From Enterobacter asburiae (GTDB lineage: Bacteria > Pseudomonadota > Gammaproteobacteria > Enterobacterales > Enterobacteriaceae), in the NCBI RefSeq assembly GCF_007035645.1, contig NZ_AP019632.1, forward strand, positions 2,170,001 to 2,234,000: a stretch of DNA of 64,000 nucleotides. The letters are read 5' to 3'. This document shows positions 50,580 to 59,757 of the stretch, piece by piece. The translations under genes and the position numbers were made by a program. Positions within the stretch are counted from its first letter, which is position 1. Every line of letters begins with the position of its first letter. The notes under the pieces were generated by a model, which ran no database searches, was not told where the DNA came from, and saw only the letters and a program-made list of their open reading frames with translations.

Positions 50580-51878
50580 TTAATGGCGCGGTAGCGTAAT
50601 GGAGACATCCAGTCCGCCTCCGGCCCGGTTCGTCAGGTTGAGCTTTCCGTCCAGCTGAGCGGTGAGCTGCGCGGCAATCGCCAGTCCGAGTCCTGTTCCG
50701 CCGGTATCGCGGTTGCGCGATGTTTCCACCCGGTAAAACGGCTGTAATACCGCCTCAAGCTCGTCATCGGGTATTCCCGGTCCGCCGTCAGTGATATGAA
50801 TCACCACCTCTTCGGAAGACGAATTATCAATGGCAATAACGGCATACCCACCGAACTTAAGGGCGTTATCCAGCAGGTTGGTCATCACCCGACGAAGCGC
50901 CTGCGGACGCGTAACGATCGGCAAGCGGGTATCGTTTGCCTGAAGCTGCACGTTTTTACCGATGTCCTGATAATCGCAGGCGATGCTGTTGACCCAGGCG
51001 TTCAGCTCCAGCTTCAGCGGGGTCTCTTCCAGGGATTCTGATGACCGGGCATACGCAATACCCTCGCGAACAAGGCGCGTCATGCTATCGAGATCGTTCA
51101 GGAGCTTGTCGCGAAGTTCAGGTTCCCCTGCCATCTCGACGCGCAGCTTCATGCGGGTAATCGGCGTCTGGAGATCGTGAGAAATGGACGCCAGGATCTG
51201 CGCGCGCTCCCGGAGATAAGACTGAATGCGCGCCTGCATCGCGTTGAAGGCATGCGCTGCACGCTGCACCTCAAGCGGCCCTTTCTCCGTCATTGGCGTG
51301 CTGGCCGCCGGATCCAGCGAATCCACCGCGCGGGTAAATTGTGAAAAAGGCCGCACCACCTGCCGCACGGCAATCCAGGCGCACGCAGCCAGCAGCAGCA
51401 GCTGCAGGATCAGCACTACGGGCAGCCAGCTGGCGACCGGCGGCATGCGTGGGATCAGGTCAATGGTCAGCGGCGCGCCGTCGCGTAACGTCAGATGCGC
51501 CTGGATGTGTGAAACGGCACCGGGAACGGCGGTGAAGCTGAGCGGGTACTGTGTCGCAAGCGTCGCTTTTAAGGTTCGGATGGCGTCCTGCGAACGCTTA
51601 TCCGTCGGCGCGTTGCCGGGCTCCCCCGGCCCCAGAATATAACGGTAGTTGCCCCGTTCGAGACGCGGAAGCCAGGCTGCGCGCTCGCTGGCCGGTAAGC
51701 GGTCTAAAATGGCGACGCTGGTTGCGACGTCGTTTTCCAGATTACCGAGCATCACCGTTCTGGCGCTGTGCATTCGTTCAATCATGACCAGCGTCAGGCT
51801 CAGGGCGTTGGCCAGCAGCAGGCCGGACAGCACGACGAGCAGCAGGCGGGCCAGCAGCGAGCGTGGCCAGAGCGTCAT
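50580..51878 (-). CDS. Sensor histidine kinase (EnvZ-like)
   Basis: A 432-residue kinase with TM1 at about 8-28, a periplasmic domain of about 125 residues, TM2 near 150-170 and a HAMP domain. The phosphoacceptor His is in ASISHDLQTPITRMKLRVEM near 229, the N box is RVMTNLLDNALKFGG near 330 and the G box is DTGGTGLGLAIAAQL near 390. Its ATG overlaps the stop of the response-regulator gene (ATGA). The signal is unknown. The redox protein downstream and the hydrolase upstream are candidates for its regulon. Confidence 0.88.
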   Translation of the reverse strand: MTLWPRSLLARLLLVVLSGLLLANALSLTLVMIERMHSARTVMLGNLENDVATSVAILDRLPASERAAWLPRLERGNYRYILGPGEPGNAPTDKRSQDAIRTLKATLATQYPLSFTAVPGAVSHIQAHLTLRDGAPLTIDLIPRMPPVASWLPVVLILQLLLLAACAWIAVRQVVRPFSQFTRAVDSLDPAASTPMTEKGPLEVQRAAHAFNAMQARIQSYLRERAQILASISHDLQTPITRMKLRVEMAGEPELRDKLLNDLDSMTRLVREGIAYARSSESLEETPLKLELNAWVNSIACDYQDIGKNVQLQANDTRLPIVTRPQALRRVMTNLLDNALKFGGYAVIAIDNSSSEEVVIHITDGGPGIPDDELEAVLQPFYRVETSRNRDTGGTGLGLAIAAQLTAQLDGKLNLTNRAGGGLDVSITLPRH

Positions 51879-52615
51879 TCGTTAGCCTCTTTGATGGTGA
51901 CCGGCATGGTAAAAACGTAGCCCTCGCTGCGCACGGTCTTGATATAGGCAGGCGTGCGGGCATCTTCGTTCAGGCGCTGGCGGACCCGGCTAACCAGCAG
52001 ATCGATAGAACGTTCAAACAGCTCGGCGTCTCGCCCCTGCGTCAGGTTGAGCAGCTGATCGCGGGTCAGCACCCGCTGAGGATGGTCAAGGAAAACGCGC
52101 AGCAGGCGATACTCCGCCCCGCTGAGCGCCACGATCACCCCTTCCGGATCGATTAAGTGACGGGCAACGGTATCGAGCTGCCATTCACCGAACATCACCA
52201 GCCGCCCGGCTTCTGTCACCTGCAAATTGGGCGGCATCGTGCGAAAACGCCGTAAAATCGCTTTGATACGCGCCAGCAGTTCGCGGGCGACAAACGGCTT
52301 CACCACGTAGTCATCCGCGCCCATCTCCAGACCCAGGATCCTATCCGTCTCCTCGTTGCGGGCCGTCAGCATCAGAATGGGCAGATCTTTGTATTTCCCG
52401 ACGCGTAGCTCTCGACATAACGTAAGCCCGTCGTCGCCGGGCATCATGACATCCAGCACCACCAGGTCGATATGCTGTTTATCCAGCACGACGCGCATCT
52501 CTTTGCCGTTGGCCGCGCCCGTCGCGCGATAGCCAGACTTAACGAGATAATCGACAATCAGTTCACGAATATCCCTGTCGTCATCGACGACAAGGATATG
52601 ATCAATATGCTCCAC
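51875..52615 (-). CDS. OmpR-family response regulator
   Basis: A 246-residue regulator starting at GTG 52615 with GGAGA five bases upstream. The receiver domain has acidic residues VVDDDRDIRE, phosphoacceptor Asp in LVVLDVMMPGDDGL (near 56) and Lys in VVKPFVAREL (near 106). The winged helix is at about 145-238 (LSGAEYRLLRVFLDHPQRVLTRDQLL, then FERSIDLLVSRVRQRLNED, then VRSEGYVF). It is coupled to the kinase downstream. It is not CusR, PhoB or KdpE by sequence, and I cannot name the orthologue. Confidence 0.9.
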   Translation of the reverse strand: MEHIDHILVVDDDRDIRELIVDYLVKSGYRATGAANGKEMRVVLDKQHIDLVVLDVMMPGDDGLTLCRELRVGKYKDLPILMLTARNEETDRILGLEMGADDYVVKPFVARELLARIKAILRRFRTMPPNLQVTEAGRLVMFGEWQLDTVARHLIDPEGVIVALSGAEYRLLRVFLDHPQRVLTRDQLLNLTQGRDAELFERSIDLLVSRVRQRLNEDARTPAYIKTVRSEGYVFTMPVTIKEANE

Positions 52616-52659
52616 CGAAATCTCCAGACCGAAGGGTAACGTACTGAAAATAGCACATT

Positions 52660-53655
52660 TCAGAGCTTGTCCGCGTCAACGACGGCCTTGACGAAATCCT
52701 GCGGATCTTCCTGAGGCGGATTGTGCCCCACGGTTGCCCCGAAGGTGCGGTGCTCATATTTACCGGTAAATTTACCCGCGTAGGCCTGCGGAGCCGGATG
52801 CGGCGCGCCGTTGTTCCCGCCTTCGATGGTGATCGTTGGAACGGTGATATTCGGCAGCGTAGCGAGTTTTTGCTCGTAGCTATCGTATTTGCGCTCGCCT
52901 TTTTCCAGCCCTAAACGCCAGCGATAGTTGCTGAGCGTCACCGCGACGTGATCCGGGTTATCGAGGGATTTGGCGCTGGCGTTGAAGACAGCATCGCTAA
53001 ATTTCCAGTCAGGCGAGGCCTGAGACCAGATCAAACGGGCGAAGTCATGCGTGTTTTTGGCATAGCCTTCAGCACCGCGCGCGGTAGCGAAATAGAACTG
53101 ATACCACCACTGCTGTTCCGCTTTTGGCGGCAGCGGCTGTTTGCCAATCTGCTGGCTGCTGATGAGATACCCGCTCACCGACACCAGTGACTTAACGCGC
53201 TCTGGCCACAGCGCCGCAACGATATCCGCCGTACGAGCACCCCAGTCATATCCTGCAAATACCGCCTGCTTAATATTCAGGGCATCCATCAGGTTCACAA
53301 TATCCTTCGCCATGGCTGAAGGCTGGCCGTTGCGCGGCGTTTTGGGTGACAGGAAGCGCGTGGTGCCGTAGCCGCGCAGAGAAGGCACAATCACCCGATA
53401 GCCTTTTGCCGCCAGCGCGGGCGCGACGTCGGCGTAGCTGTGAATATCGTAAGGCCAGCCGTGCAGTAAAATAACCGGCTGGCCGTTTTTCGGGCCGATG
53501 TCGACATAACCGACATTCAGATCGCCGGCGTTAATTTGCTGCGGATGATCAAAGGCTGCCGCGAAATTTGTGCCGGTGACTTCAGCCTGACAGGACATCA
53601 CGGTGCCAAGAGAAACGGTCAGTGCGAGAGTTGAGTACGCGAGTTTGCTAAACAT
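52660..53655 (-). CDS. Exported alpha/beta hydrolase, epoxide-hydrolase-like
   Basis: From the ATG at 53655 (GGAGA upstream) the protein has 331 residues with a signal peptide (cleavage near SCQAE). The alpha/beta fold has the oxyanion motif LLHGWPYDIHSY near 70 and the nucleophile elbow AGYDWGARTADIV near 140, with Asp as nucleophile as in epoxide hydrolases and haloalkane dehalogenases. The C-terminal His is in GATVGHNPPQEDP near 313. Periplasmic members of this type are often annotated as fluoroacetate-dehalogenase- or epoxide-hydrolase-like. The substrate is unknown. It lies upstream of the two-component genes on the same strand. Confidence 0.87.
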   Translation of the reverse strand: MFSKLAYSTLALTVSLGTVMSCQAEVTGTNFAAAFDHPQQINAGDLNVGYVDIGPKNGQPVILLHGWPYDIHSYADVAPALAAKGYRVIVPSLRGYGTTRFLSPKTPRNGQPSAMAKDIVNLMDALNIKQAVFAGYDWGARTADIVAALWPERVKSLVSVSGYLISSQQIGKQPLPPKAEQQWWYQFYFATARGAEGYAKNTHDFARLIWSQASPDWKFSDAVFNASAKSLDNPDHVAVTLSNYRWRLGLEKGERKYDSYEQKLATLPNITVPTITIEGGNNGAPHPAPQAYAGKFTGKYEHRTFGATVGHNPPQEDPQDFVKAVVDADKL

Positions 53656-53800
53656 GTTGGTATCTCCGGTTGAGTACAGTTCACGGGGATATAACAACAC
53701 GGCAATGTATAGCGGATATGTGCGAAAGCGGGTTTATTGCAAGCCTGTGTATGTACCAGCGATGCAGATACAGTGTGATACAAACCCAGGCCTTGTCACC

Positions 53801-54241
53801 TTAAAGGGTGATGCGATAGCGGACGTAATCGTCAGCTTGACCGTATTTGTCATAAAGTTTGCGCGCCGGGTTGTTCTCCCGGGTGACCCAGTACAGTTTT
53901 GACCACCCTTCGCGTTTGCCTTCCTCAATCAGAGCATCAATGAGCGCCTTACCGGCTCCCGCCCCGCGTTCGTCGGCATCAACAAACAGATCTTCCAGGT
54001 AGCAAACGGGGGCCGTTGACCAGGTTCCTTCGTGCAGAATGCACATCGCGAAACCGATGACCTTTTCATCCTTCTCTACCACGCGGCAAAACATCGAGGA
54101 ATGCGCTGAGAGCGCCCTTTCCCATGTCGATGCGGTGACGGATTCCTCGAGGTAACAGTCATAAAAATGGGTATAGCCATCCCACAGCGGTCGCCATTGG
54201 GAATAATCGTCTTCACGTAGAGGTCTTACCGTGACAGCCAT
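53801..54241 (-). CDS. GNAT acetyltransferase
   Basis: A 146-residue GNAT-fold protein with VRPLREDDYSQWRPLWDGY at the start. The acetyl-CoA binding stretch is LEDLFVDADERGAGAGKALIDAL near 85, and WVTRENNPARKLYDKYG is near 118. This pattern is typical of small uncharacterised GNATs that acetylate amines or amino acids. It lies 12 bases downstream of another GNAT gene on the same strand, and the two are likely co-transcribed. The substrate is unknown. Confidence 0.87.
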   Translation of the reverse strand: MAVTVRPLREDDYSQWRPLWDGYTHFYDCYLEESVTASTWERALSAHSSMFCRVVEKDEKVIGFAMCILHEGTWSTAPVCYLEDLFVDADERGAGAGKALIDALIEEGKREGWSKLYWVTRENNPARKLYDKYGQADDYVRYRITL

Positions 54242-54253
54242 GTGTTCCTCACA

Positions 54254-54724
54254 TTACAAGTCGATCGCCATTTCAAAACAGCGTAAATCAGCCCCTGCCA
54301 TACGCGAGTGATGATAGTTTTCGCGCAGCGTGACAAACCCCAGCTTCTGATAAAACGACTGGGCATTAGGGGTTGCATCCAGCCTCAGGCGGGTTATCCC
54401 CCGGCTACGGGCTTCATTTTTGAGCGCCTCGATAATTCGGGTCGCCATGCCTTTACCGAAGGCCGCGGGCAAGGTGAATATCGCCTCCAGACAGTGGGTA
54501 TCCAGATCCAGATAGCCGGTCGCCGCAACGTCGCCCGTTTCATCTTCCACCACGTAAAAAGGGTATTCAATGACCATCTGCCGATAGCGTTCGGGCATGA
54601 GATCCGGCGTCCAGCGCGCAATGACGTCAGCGTCGTAACTGGTTTTACAGCCGTGACGAATCGCCTGATTGCGAATATTCCAGAGTATTTCGGCTTCCTG
54701 TGGGTTGGCCCGTCTTAATGTCAT
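54254..54724 (-). CDS. GNAT acetyltransferase
   Basis: A 156-residue GNAT-fold protein. It starts TLRRANPQEAEILWNIRNQAI. The acetyl-CoA loop is FTLPAAFGKGMATRIIEALKNEA near 88, and the C-terminal strand region LRLDATPNAQSFYQKLGFV is near 118. It is the first gene of a two-GNAT unit and is divergent from a third GNAT gene 117 bases away. The substrate is unknown. Confidence 0.87.
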   Translation of the reverse strand: MTLRRANPQEAEILWNIRNQAIRHGCKTSYDADVIARWTPDLMPERYRQMVIEYPFYVVEDETGDVAATGYLDLDTHCLEAIFTLPAAFGKGMATRIIEALKNEARSRGITRLRLDATPNAQSFYQKLGFVTLRENYHHSRMAGADLRCFEMAIDL

Positions 54725-54841
54725 GCTGACCTCTGCAATTGTTAGTAGTATGGGAAAAGAGCTCGCTGGGATAGAGTGCCGTAAAGATGAAAATACCAGA
54801 ACACAAACAAAAGAATAACGCTTAAATATGGAGATCCGCGG

Positions 54842-55390
54842 ATGACGATACCGACGCTCACGACAGAACGCTTATTGCTAAAACCGCTGGTTGCCGAAGA
54901 TGCTGCCCAGATACAAAAGCGTTATCCGCGCTGGGAGATCGTCCGCTATATGGTCTCTTCCGTGCCCTGGCCCTACCCGGATAACGGCGCGGAAAACTAT
55001 GTCAACAACGTGGCGCTGCCGGATATGGCAAAAGGGATCGCCTGGTTCTGGAGCATCCGTCGTCGCGAGGTGCCGGATGAGTTGATGGGTATTATCTGTT
55101 TGTATGACGTTGAAGATAACAACCGTGGATTCTGGTTGGCTCCGGAGTTTCAGGGGCAGGGATACATGCGCGAGGCCAGCATTGCCGCGACGGATTACTG
55201 GTTCAATACCCTAAACAAACCCGTGTTACGCGCTCCGAAAGCCGCCGCCAACAGCCGCTCCCGGCGTATTTCAGACAGTAGCGGCATGCGGCTTATCAGA
55301 ACGGAACAAAAAGCCTACGTCAGCGGCATGCTGGATTCCGAACTGTGGGAGATTACCCGCGACGAATGGAACGCCCGTCAGGTCAGCTGA
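54842..55390 (+). CDS. RimJ/RimL-type GNAT acetyltransferase
   Basis: A 182-residue protein of the RimJ/RimL subgroup, which acetylates N-termini of proteins or small amines. It begins TIPTLTTERLLLKPLVAEDA. The central strand leads to NRGFWLAPEFQGQGYMREAS (acetyl-CoA loop near 100), followed by AAANSRSRRISDSSGMRLI near 135. Its 3' end overlaps the convergent bestrophin gene by 13 bases. The substrate is unknown. Confidence 0.87.
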   Translation: MTIPTLTTERLLLKPLVAEDAAQIQKRYPRWEIVRYMVSSVPWPYPDNGAENYVNNVALPDMAKGIAWFWSIRRREVPDELMGIICLYDVEDNNRGFWLAPEFQGQGYMREASIAATDYWFNTLNKPVLRAPKAAANSRSRRISDSSGMRLIRTEQKAYVSGMLDSELWEITRDEWNARQVS

Positions 55391-56292
55391 TAATGCTTAT
55401 CCGGCATCAGCCTTTCAGGAATGTTCTCTTCATCGTTCATCTGCAGCAGATCGCGTTCCATCATGTTGCAGATGGCGTCCAGCGGCAGATCGTTATCTTC
55501 TGTGCCGAACGGGTCTTCCAGCTCTTCCGCCAGGGTGTCCAGCGAGATAAAGGTGTAGGAGATCAGCGCCGAGACAAACGGCGTCATGTAGTGCAGATCT
55601 ACAACCAGCGCGAACGGCAGCATGATGCAGAACAGATAGACCGTGCGGTGCAAAATCAGCGTATAGGCAAACGGCACCGGCGTAGTCGCAATGCGCTCGC
55701 AGCCGGAGAGGACGATGGACATATCGTTCAGACGGTTGTTCAGGCTGTGGAACAGGATGTCTGAAAGCTGCCCGTTACGCCGCCGCACGGCCAGCCACTC
55801 CCCCATAATCAGTAAAATGCGGTTCGCCGGCGAGTTGGCGCTCATCACGTGACGTAAATCGTCCGGAGCAAGATAGCGAGAGAGCTGTTCGGCGTTCAGG
55901 TCCCGGCGGAGGGTCATGCGCAGGCAGTTGGCAAAAGCTATCTGCAGGCGGACAAATTCCCCCAGGTGCTTATCGTCAGGCAAGGTGTTTTTCACCTCGC
56001 GAAACAGCGAGCGTGCCGCTATCATCAACTGCCCCCAAAGCAGGCGAGCCTCAACGTAGCGCGAATAACAGGCGTTGTTTCTGAAACCGAGAAAGATAGC
56101 GATCGCCACGCCGAGAATGCTAAATGGCGCCACGGTAAATTTGATACCCAGCGAGGTATACCACGGCAGCATCAGGATAACGGCAATAGAAAGCAGGAAG
56201 TTGAGCAGCAGTCGGGTGTAAATTTTGGGAAGTACCGAGCCGTGCCAGACAAAAATCAGTTGTAGCCAGTGCTGTTTAGGACGAACAATCAT
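55378..56292 (-). CDS. yneE: YneE, bestrophin-family ion channel
   Basis: Bacterial bestrophins are pentameric channels; the Klebsiella homologue is cation-selective. This 304-residue protein starts MIVRPKQHWLQLIFVWHGSVLPKI and has hydrophobic helices at about 25-45, 50-70, 205-225 and 235-255. The family stretch IAIFLGFRNNACYSRYVEARLLWGQL is near 63-88 and DPFGTEDNDLPLDAICNMMERDL near 263-285. It matches E. coli YneE in length and lies between tam and uxaB, as there. A 200-base AT-rich gap separates it from uxaB. Confidence 0.92.
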   Translation of the reverse strand: MIVRPKQHWLQLIFVWHGSVLPKIYTRLLLNFLLSIAVILMLPWYTSLGIKFTVAPFSILGVAIAIFLGFRNNACYSRYVEARLLWGQLMIAARSLFREVKNTLPDDKHLGEFVRLQIAFANCLRMTLRRDLNAEQLSRYLAPDDLRHVMSANSPANRILLIMGEWLAVRRRNGQLSDILFHSLNNRLNDMSIVLSGCERIATTPVPFAYTLILHRTVYLFCIMLPFALVVDLHYMTPFVSALISYTFISLDTLAEELEDPFGTEDNDLPLDAICNMMERDLLQMNDEENIPERLMPDKHYQLT

Positions 56293-56467
56293 AGTGAGTT
56301 TCAGGAAGGAAAAGAGCGTGGCTATTAAACGTGATCTCCCTCACGGTTGCAAGCATGTTAACGGGACATTGAATTTTATGACCTGCTTAGCGATAACCGC
56401 ACGGTGCTGCATGCGGTTTTAAAAAAAGAGTACATAGTATGTTGTAACTAAATTAAGATGTAATTAA

Positions 56468-56485
56468 ACCCGGCCGAAGCCGGGT
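56468..56485 (-). terminator. Terminator-like hairpin of uxaB
   Basis: ACCCGGC (56468-56474) pairs with GCCGGGT (56479-56485) around CGAA, eight bases after the uxaB stop on the minus strand. It is followed on that strand by TTAATTA. A second stem (56395-56401 with 56412-56418) lies in the gap towards yneE and may be a plus-strand terminator. Confidence 0.55.
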
Positions 56486-56492
56486 AACGTCA

Positions 56493-57944
56493 TTAGCAAA
56501 GGGGGTTCACCGCTGCGCGCATTCCCTTCAGGAGAATGGCGTCAAGATCCAGGGTCACCTGGTCGACAAGCCCGGTGACCTGCGTGAGATCCTGTTCCCA
56601 GTGCTCGCTCACGCTCAGTACGGACTGCACCAGCTCACGGGTGCTCAACTGCTGGTCGCGGTGCTGTGCCCACAGCTGCTGATAACGTTCCAGCCAGAAT
56701 GCATCATCCTGCACCGGATAGTTCTCCCCGTTACGTTCCCCGCGATAAAACGCTATCAGTGCAGCCAGCGCGAACGTCAGACGTGCAGGCAATTGTCCGC
56801 TTGCGTTCTGCCCTGCCAGCAGCTGCGGCAGAATGCGGGTGCGGTATTTGGTCATACCGTTAAGCGCGATGGAAAGCAGCTGGTGTCTGATGTAAGGGTT
56901 GCGAAAACGCCCTGTTACCGCGCTGGCAAAAGATTCTAGCTCGTCACGCGGCAGATCGAGAACCGGAATGATCTCCTGATAAATCGCTTTTTCGACAAAC
57001 GCGCAGATCTCTGCATCATTCATCGCCTCGCCTACCGTCTCTAACCCAGCCTGGAATGCCACCGGCACCAGCGCCGTATGCGCGCCGTTCAGGATAGCGA
57101 CTTTGCGCTCTTTGTAGGGCCTGATGTCGTCGACAATCAGCACATTCAACGGGTATTTATCCAGACGAAGTTCCTGCGCAAGAGATGCCGGCCCCTGGAT
57201 AACAAACAGATAGAAATGTTCAGCCGTATCCAGGAAACCATCGTGATAACCCAGCTCAGCCTCCAGCGTGGCCGCTTCGTCGCGCGGGTAACCGGTCACG
57301 ATACGGTCAACCAGCGTCGAGCAGAAGCTGTTTGCCTCGTTAAGCCACTGGATAAAGGCGGCAGGCAGCGCCCACTCCCGGGCATAGCGCAGGACGAGTT
57401 CATGCAGCGCGTCACCGTTGTAGTCAATCAGCTCGCACGGAATGATGATCCAGCCTTTATCTGCTGCACCGTTGAAGTGGCTATAACGCTCAAACAGCAG
57501 TCGCGTCAGCTTCGCCGGGTAGCTCACCGCAGGGGCATCGGCGAATCGGTCACCCGCGTTGTAGCTGATACCCGCTTCGGTGGTGTTCGAGAAAACAAAG
57601 CGCATGTCCGGATTGTGCGCCAGTTTCAGGAACGCATCATACTGGCCGTAGACGTCGATCTCCCGGTTAACCGAGCGGATAAGACGGCTCTCACTCACCG
57701 CTTTACCCTGCCCGTTCAGGCCGCGAATGATCGTGGTATAGAGACCATCCTGAGTGTTCAGCGACGGCGGGAAGTCGCTCTGAATAGGACGGACGATAAC
57801 CACACCGGCGTTAAGATCGGTATGTTCATTTAGCAGGTCAATTTGCCAGTCGACAAACGCACGCAGGAAGTTGCCTTCGCCAAACTGAATAATGCGTTCC
57901 GGGTATTGAGCACCGGGAAAATCACGACGGTTGAGCGTGTTCAC
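56493..57944 (-). CDS. uxaB: UxaB, tagaturonate reductase (altronate oxidoreductase)
   Basis: UxaB reduces D-tagaturonate to D-altronate with NADH in galacturonate catabolism. The GTG at 57944, preceded by AAGGAA, gives 483 residues, exactly the E. coli length; an ATG at 57971 would add nine unsupported residues. Signatures are [20 protein letters not shown] at the start, [30 protein letters not shown] near 122 and the catalytic stretch [14 protein letters not shown] near 290. Upstream, around 57960-58010, AT-rich dyads such as ATAAG...CTTAT could hold the ExuR/UxuR operator. Confidence 0.96.
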   Translation of the reverse strand: MNTLNRRDFPGAQYPERIIQFGEGNFLRAFVDWQIDLLNEHTDLNAGVVIVRPIQSDFPPSLNTQDGLYTTIIRGLNGQGKAVSESRLIRSVNREIDVYGQYDAFLKLAHNPDMRFVFSNTTEAGISYNAGDRFADAPAVSYPAKLTRLLFERYSHFNGAADKGWIIIPCELIDYNGDALHELVLRYAREWALPAAFIQWLNEANSFCSTLVDRIVTGYPRDEAATLEAELGYHDGFLDTAEHFYLFVIQGPASLAQELRLDKYPLNVLIVDDIRPYKERKVAILNGAHTALVPVAFQAGLETVGEAMNDAEICAFVEKAIYQEIIPVLDLPRDELESFASAVTGRFRNPYIRHQLLSIALNGMTKYRTRILPQLLAGQNASGQLPARLTFALAALIAFYRGERNGENYPVQDDAFWLERYQQLWAQHRDQQLSTRELVQSVLSVSEHWEQDLTQVTGLVDQVTLDLDAILLKGMRAAVNPLC

Positions 57945-58062
57945 AAGAGGGTTCCTTTCATGATTAGTCATACAGCCTGATAAGATTGGTACGATAACTT
58001 ATCAAAACTTAACGACCAGAAACCCTGTTTTGATCAATCCACAGCGTAGTTGTACAAAATAA

Positions 58063-58590
58063 TCATAAGAACTTATAGAACACGGACGTGGCCGTCATGG
58101 CGCCGTCCGGCATCAGGGCATAGCGCGGGATCTCCCCCACCTTTTGCCAGCCGGCACGTTGGTAGAACGTCTCGGCGCCGCTGCCGGTGGAGGTATCGAG
58201 CACCAGAACCGAAATATCTCTGGCCCGGGCCTCCGCTTCAAGCGCTTCCATCAAAGCCATCGCGGCACCTTTGCGGCGCGCTTTCTCGTGAACCAGCAGC
58301 TTCGCCACATCGGCGCGATGCGGCTGGTTTTCCGGCTGGTCGACGATCAGCTGCACCGTACCGATGACGCCGTCCTGCGGGTCGACACAGGCCAGCACCA
58401 GACGCTCGTTGCGCCCTACGCTTTCAGCGATGCCGCGCCAGAACGAACGAGCCTTATCCAGACTAAAGGGAAGCATAAAGCTGACGGATGCCCCGCCGTT
58501 CACACAGTTTTCGAGGATCCCGGCCAGCGCATCAAGATGGGTGAGAATGTCGTCTCGGGTGAGGTTTTTGATTTGCAGTGAGGTATTCAT
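58063..58590 (-). CDS. GNAT acetyltransferase
   Basis: A 175-residue GNAT-fold protein. The acetyl-CoA stretch is VAKLLVHEKARRKGAAMALMEALE near 92, followed by LVLDTSTGSGAETFYQRAGW near 132. The N-terminus LQIKNLTRDDILTHLDALAGILENCV resembles uncharacterised GNATs of proteobacteria. It interrupts the uxaB-yneF order found in E. coli and is transcribed on the same strand. The substrate is unknown. Confidence 0.87.
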   Translation of the reverse strand: MNTSLQIKNLTRDDILTHLDALAGILENCVNGGASVSFMLPFSLDKARSFWRGIAESVGRNERLVLACVDPQDGVIGTVQLIVDQPENQPHRADVAKLLVHEKARRKGAAMALMEALEAEARARDISVLVLDTSTGSGAETFYQRAGWQKVGEIPRYALMPDGAMTATSVFYKFL

Positions 58591-58672
58591 TGTTTTTCCT
58601 TACGTTGAATACCGTCACTGTGCATTTAACATCTTCTTAACGCAAACGGATCGGACATACGCTTTTGTTATG

Positions 58673-59638
58673 TTACCGGGAGCGCTGTCGCTGCTGTTTC
58701 ATGGCATACATCTTTTCATCGGCCTCTTTTAACCACTGCTGCAGGTCGTTGCCGTTATGATCGAATTCACTGAGCCCCCACGAGAAATGGAGCGACCAGG
58801 GATGTAGCTTGCGGGCGTTATAGTTTTCTACCTGCTCGGCAAGATACTGCATGGCAATCCAGGCGCCCTGCTCATCCGTATCCGCGAACAGCACGGCGAA
58901 CTCGTCCCCGCCAAAACGCACCAGCAGATCCGCTTCGCGGAAAGAGGCGCGCATTAGCTGCGCCATCGCTTTCAGCGCCTTATCCCCCTCTTCATGCCCG
59001 AAGCGATCGTTAATTTCCTTAAAGCGATCCAAATCCAGCCAGCCGAGCGTGAGCGGCTCAGCGCGACGCCGGGCAACGGAAAGCGTGAACCGCACGAGCT
59101 GATTAAAGCCCCGACGGTTGAATAACCCGGTTAATTCATCCGTGGTCGCCGCGCTGATGGCAGCAAATTCATCTTCCGCCAGCGCGCCAAGGTCCCCCAG
59201 CACGGCGAGGTCGGCGGCAGAAAACTCGCGGGGAGCGTAATCAATCAGGCACAGCGAGCCAACGCTTGCGCCGTCGCGCAGGCGCAGCGGGAAGCCCGCG
59301 TAAAACCGCACGCGAGGCTCACCGGCCACCAGCGGGTTATCCGCAAAGCGATCGTCCTGAAGCATATCCCCCACCACCAGCGGCGCTTCGGTGAGGATCG
59401 TATGGCCACAAAATGAGATATTGCGCGGAACGCTGCCCGGCGCCTGACCGTCGGCCGACTTCACGATCAGCGAATGCTCATCAATGAGATTGACCATCGC
59501 CAGCGGCACCTGGAAGAAGCGTTTTGCCAGACGCGTTAAGCGGTCAAACGCCGGGGAACTGTCGATCTCAAGCAGACCTGATTCTCGTAGCGAGTTGAGT
59601 CTGTCTGTTTCATTTTCAGGGGTTGCAGGTGCTTTCAT
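58673..59638 (-). CDS. GAF-GGDEF diguanylate cyclase
   Basis: A 321-residue cytoplasmic protein: a GAF sensor domain at about 15-150 (AMVNLIDEHSLIVKSADG, then FCGHTIL) and a GGDEF domain at about 160-318 with the intact active site LLVRFGGDEFAVLFAD near 245. READ five residues before GGDEF is a standard RxxD product-inhibition site. It should therefore make cyclic di-GMP and be feedback-inhibited. It lies between a GNAT gene and the membrane cyclase yneF, where E. coli has no such gene. The GAF ligand is unknown. Confidence 0.92.
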   Translation of the reverse strand: MKAPATPENETDRLNSLRESGLLEIDSSPAFDRLTRLAKRFFQVPLAMVNLIDEHSLIVKSADGQAPGSVPRNISFCGHTILTEAPLVVGDMLQDDRFADNPLVAGEPRVRFYAGFPLRLRDGASVGSLCLIDYAPREFSAADLAVLGDLGALAEDEFAAISAATTDELTGLFNRRGFNQLVRFTLSVARRRAEPLTLGWLDLDRFKEINDRFGHEEGDKALKAMAQLMRASFREADLLVRFGGDEFAVLFADTDEQGAWIAMQYLAEQVENYNARKLHPWSLHFSWGLSEFDHNGNDLQQWLKEADEKMYAMKQQRQRSR

Positions 59639-59757
59639 AATGTCTCCTGACGTAAAGCGTTACTAAAAGCGTAGCTTAAACAGAGACATTGTCAGTGTTC
59701 TGACATCCTGTTAAGCCGCTTACTATTCACGTCAATGCCTTATGACGATTAACGCAG

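Noticed and set aside
56385..56425. AACCGCA/TGCGGTT hairpin as a possible small RNA terminator between yneE and uxaB
   Set aside because: Only four T residues follow and then an A run. I found no convincing promoter at a suitable distance, so no RNA gene is claimed.
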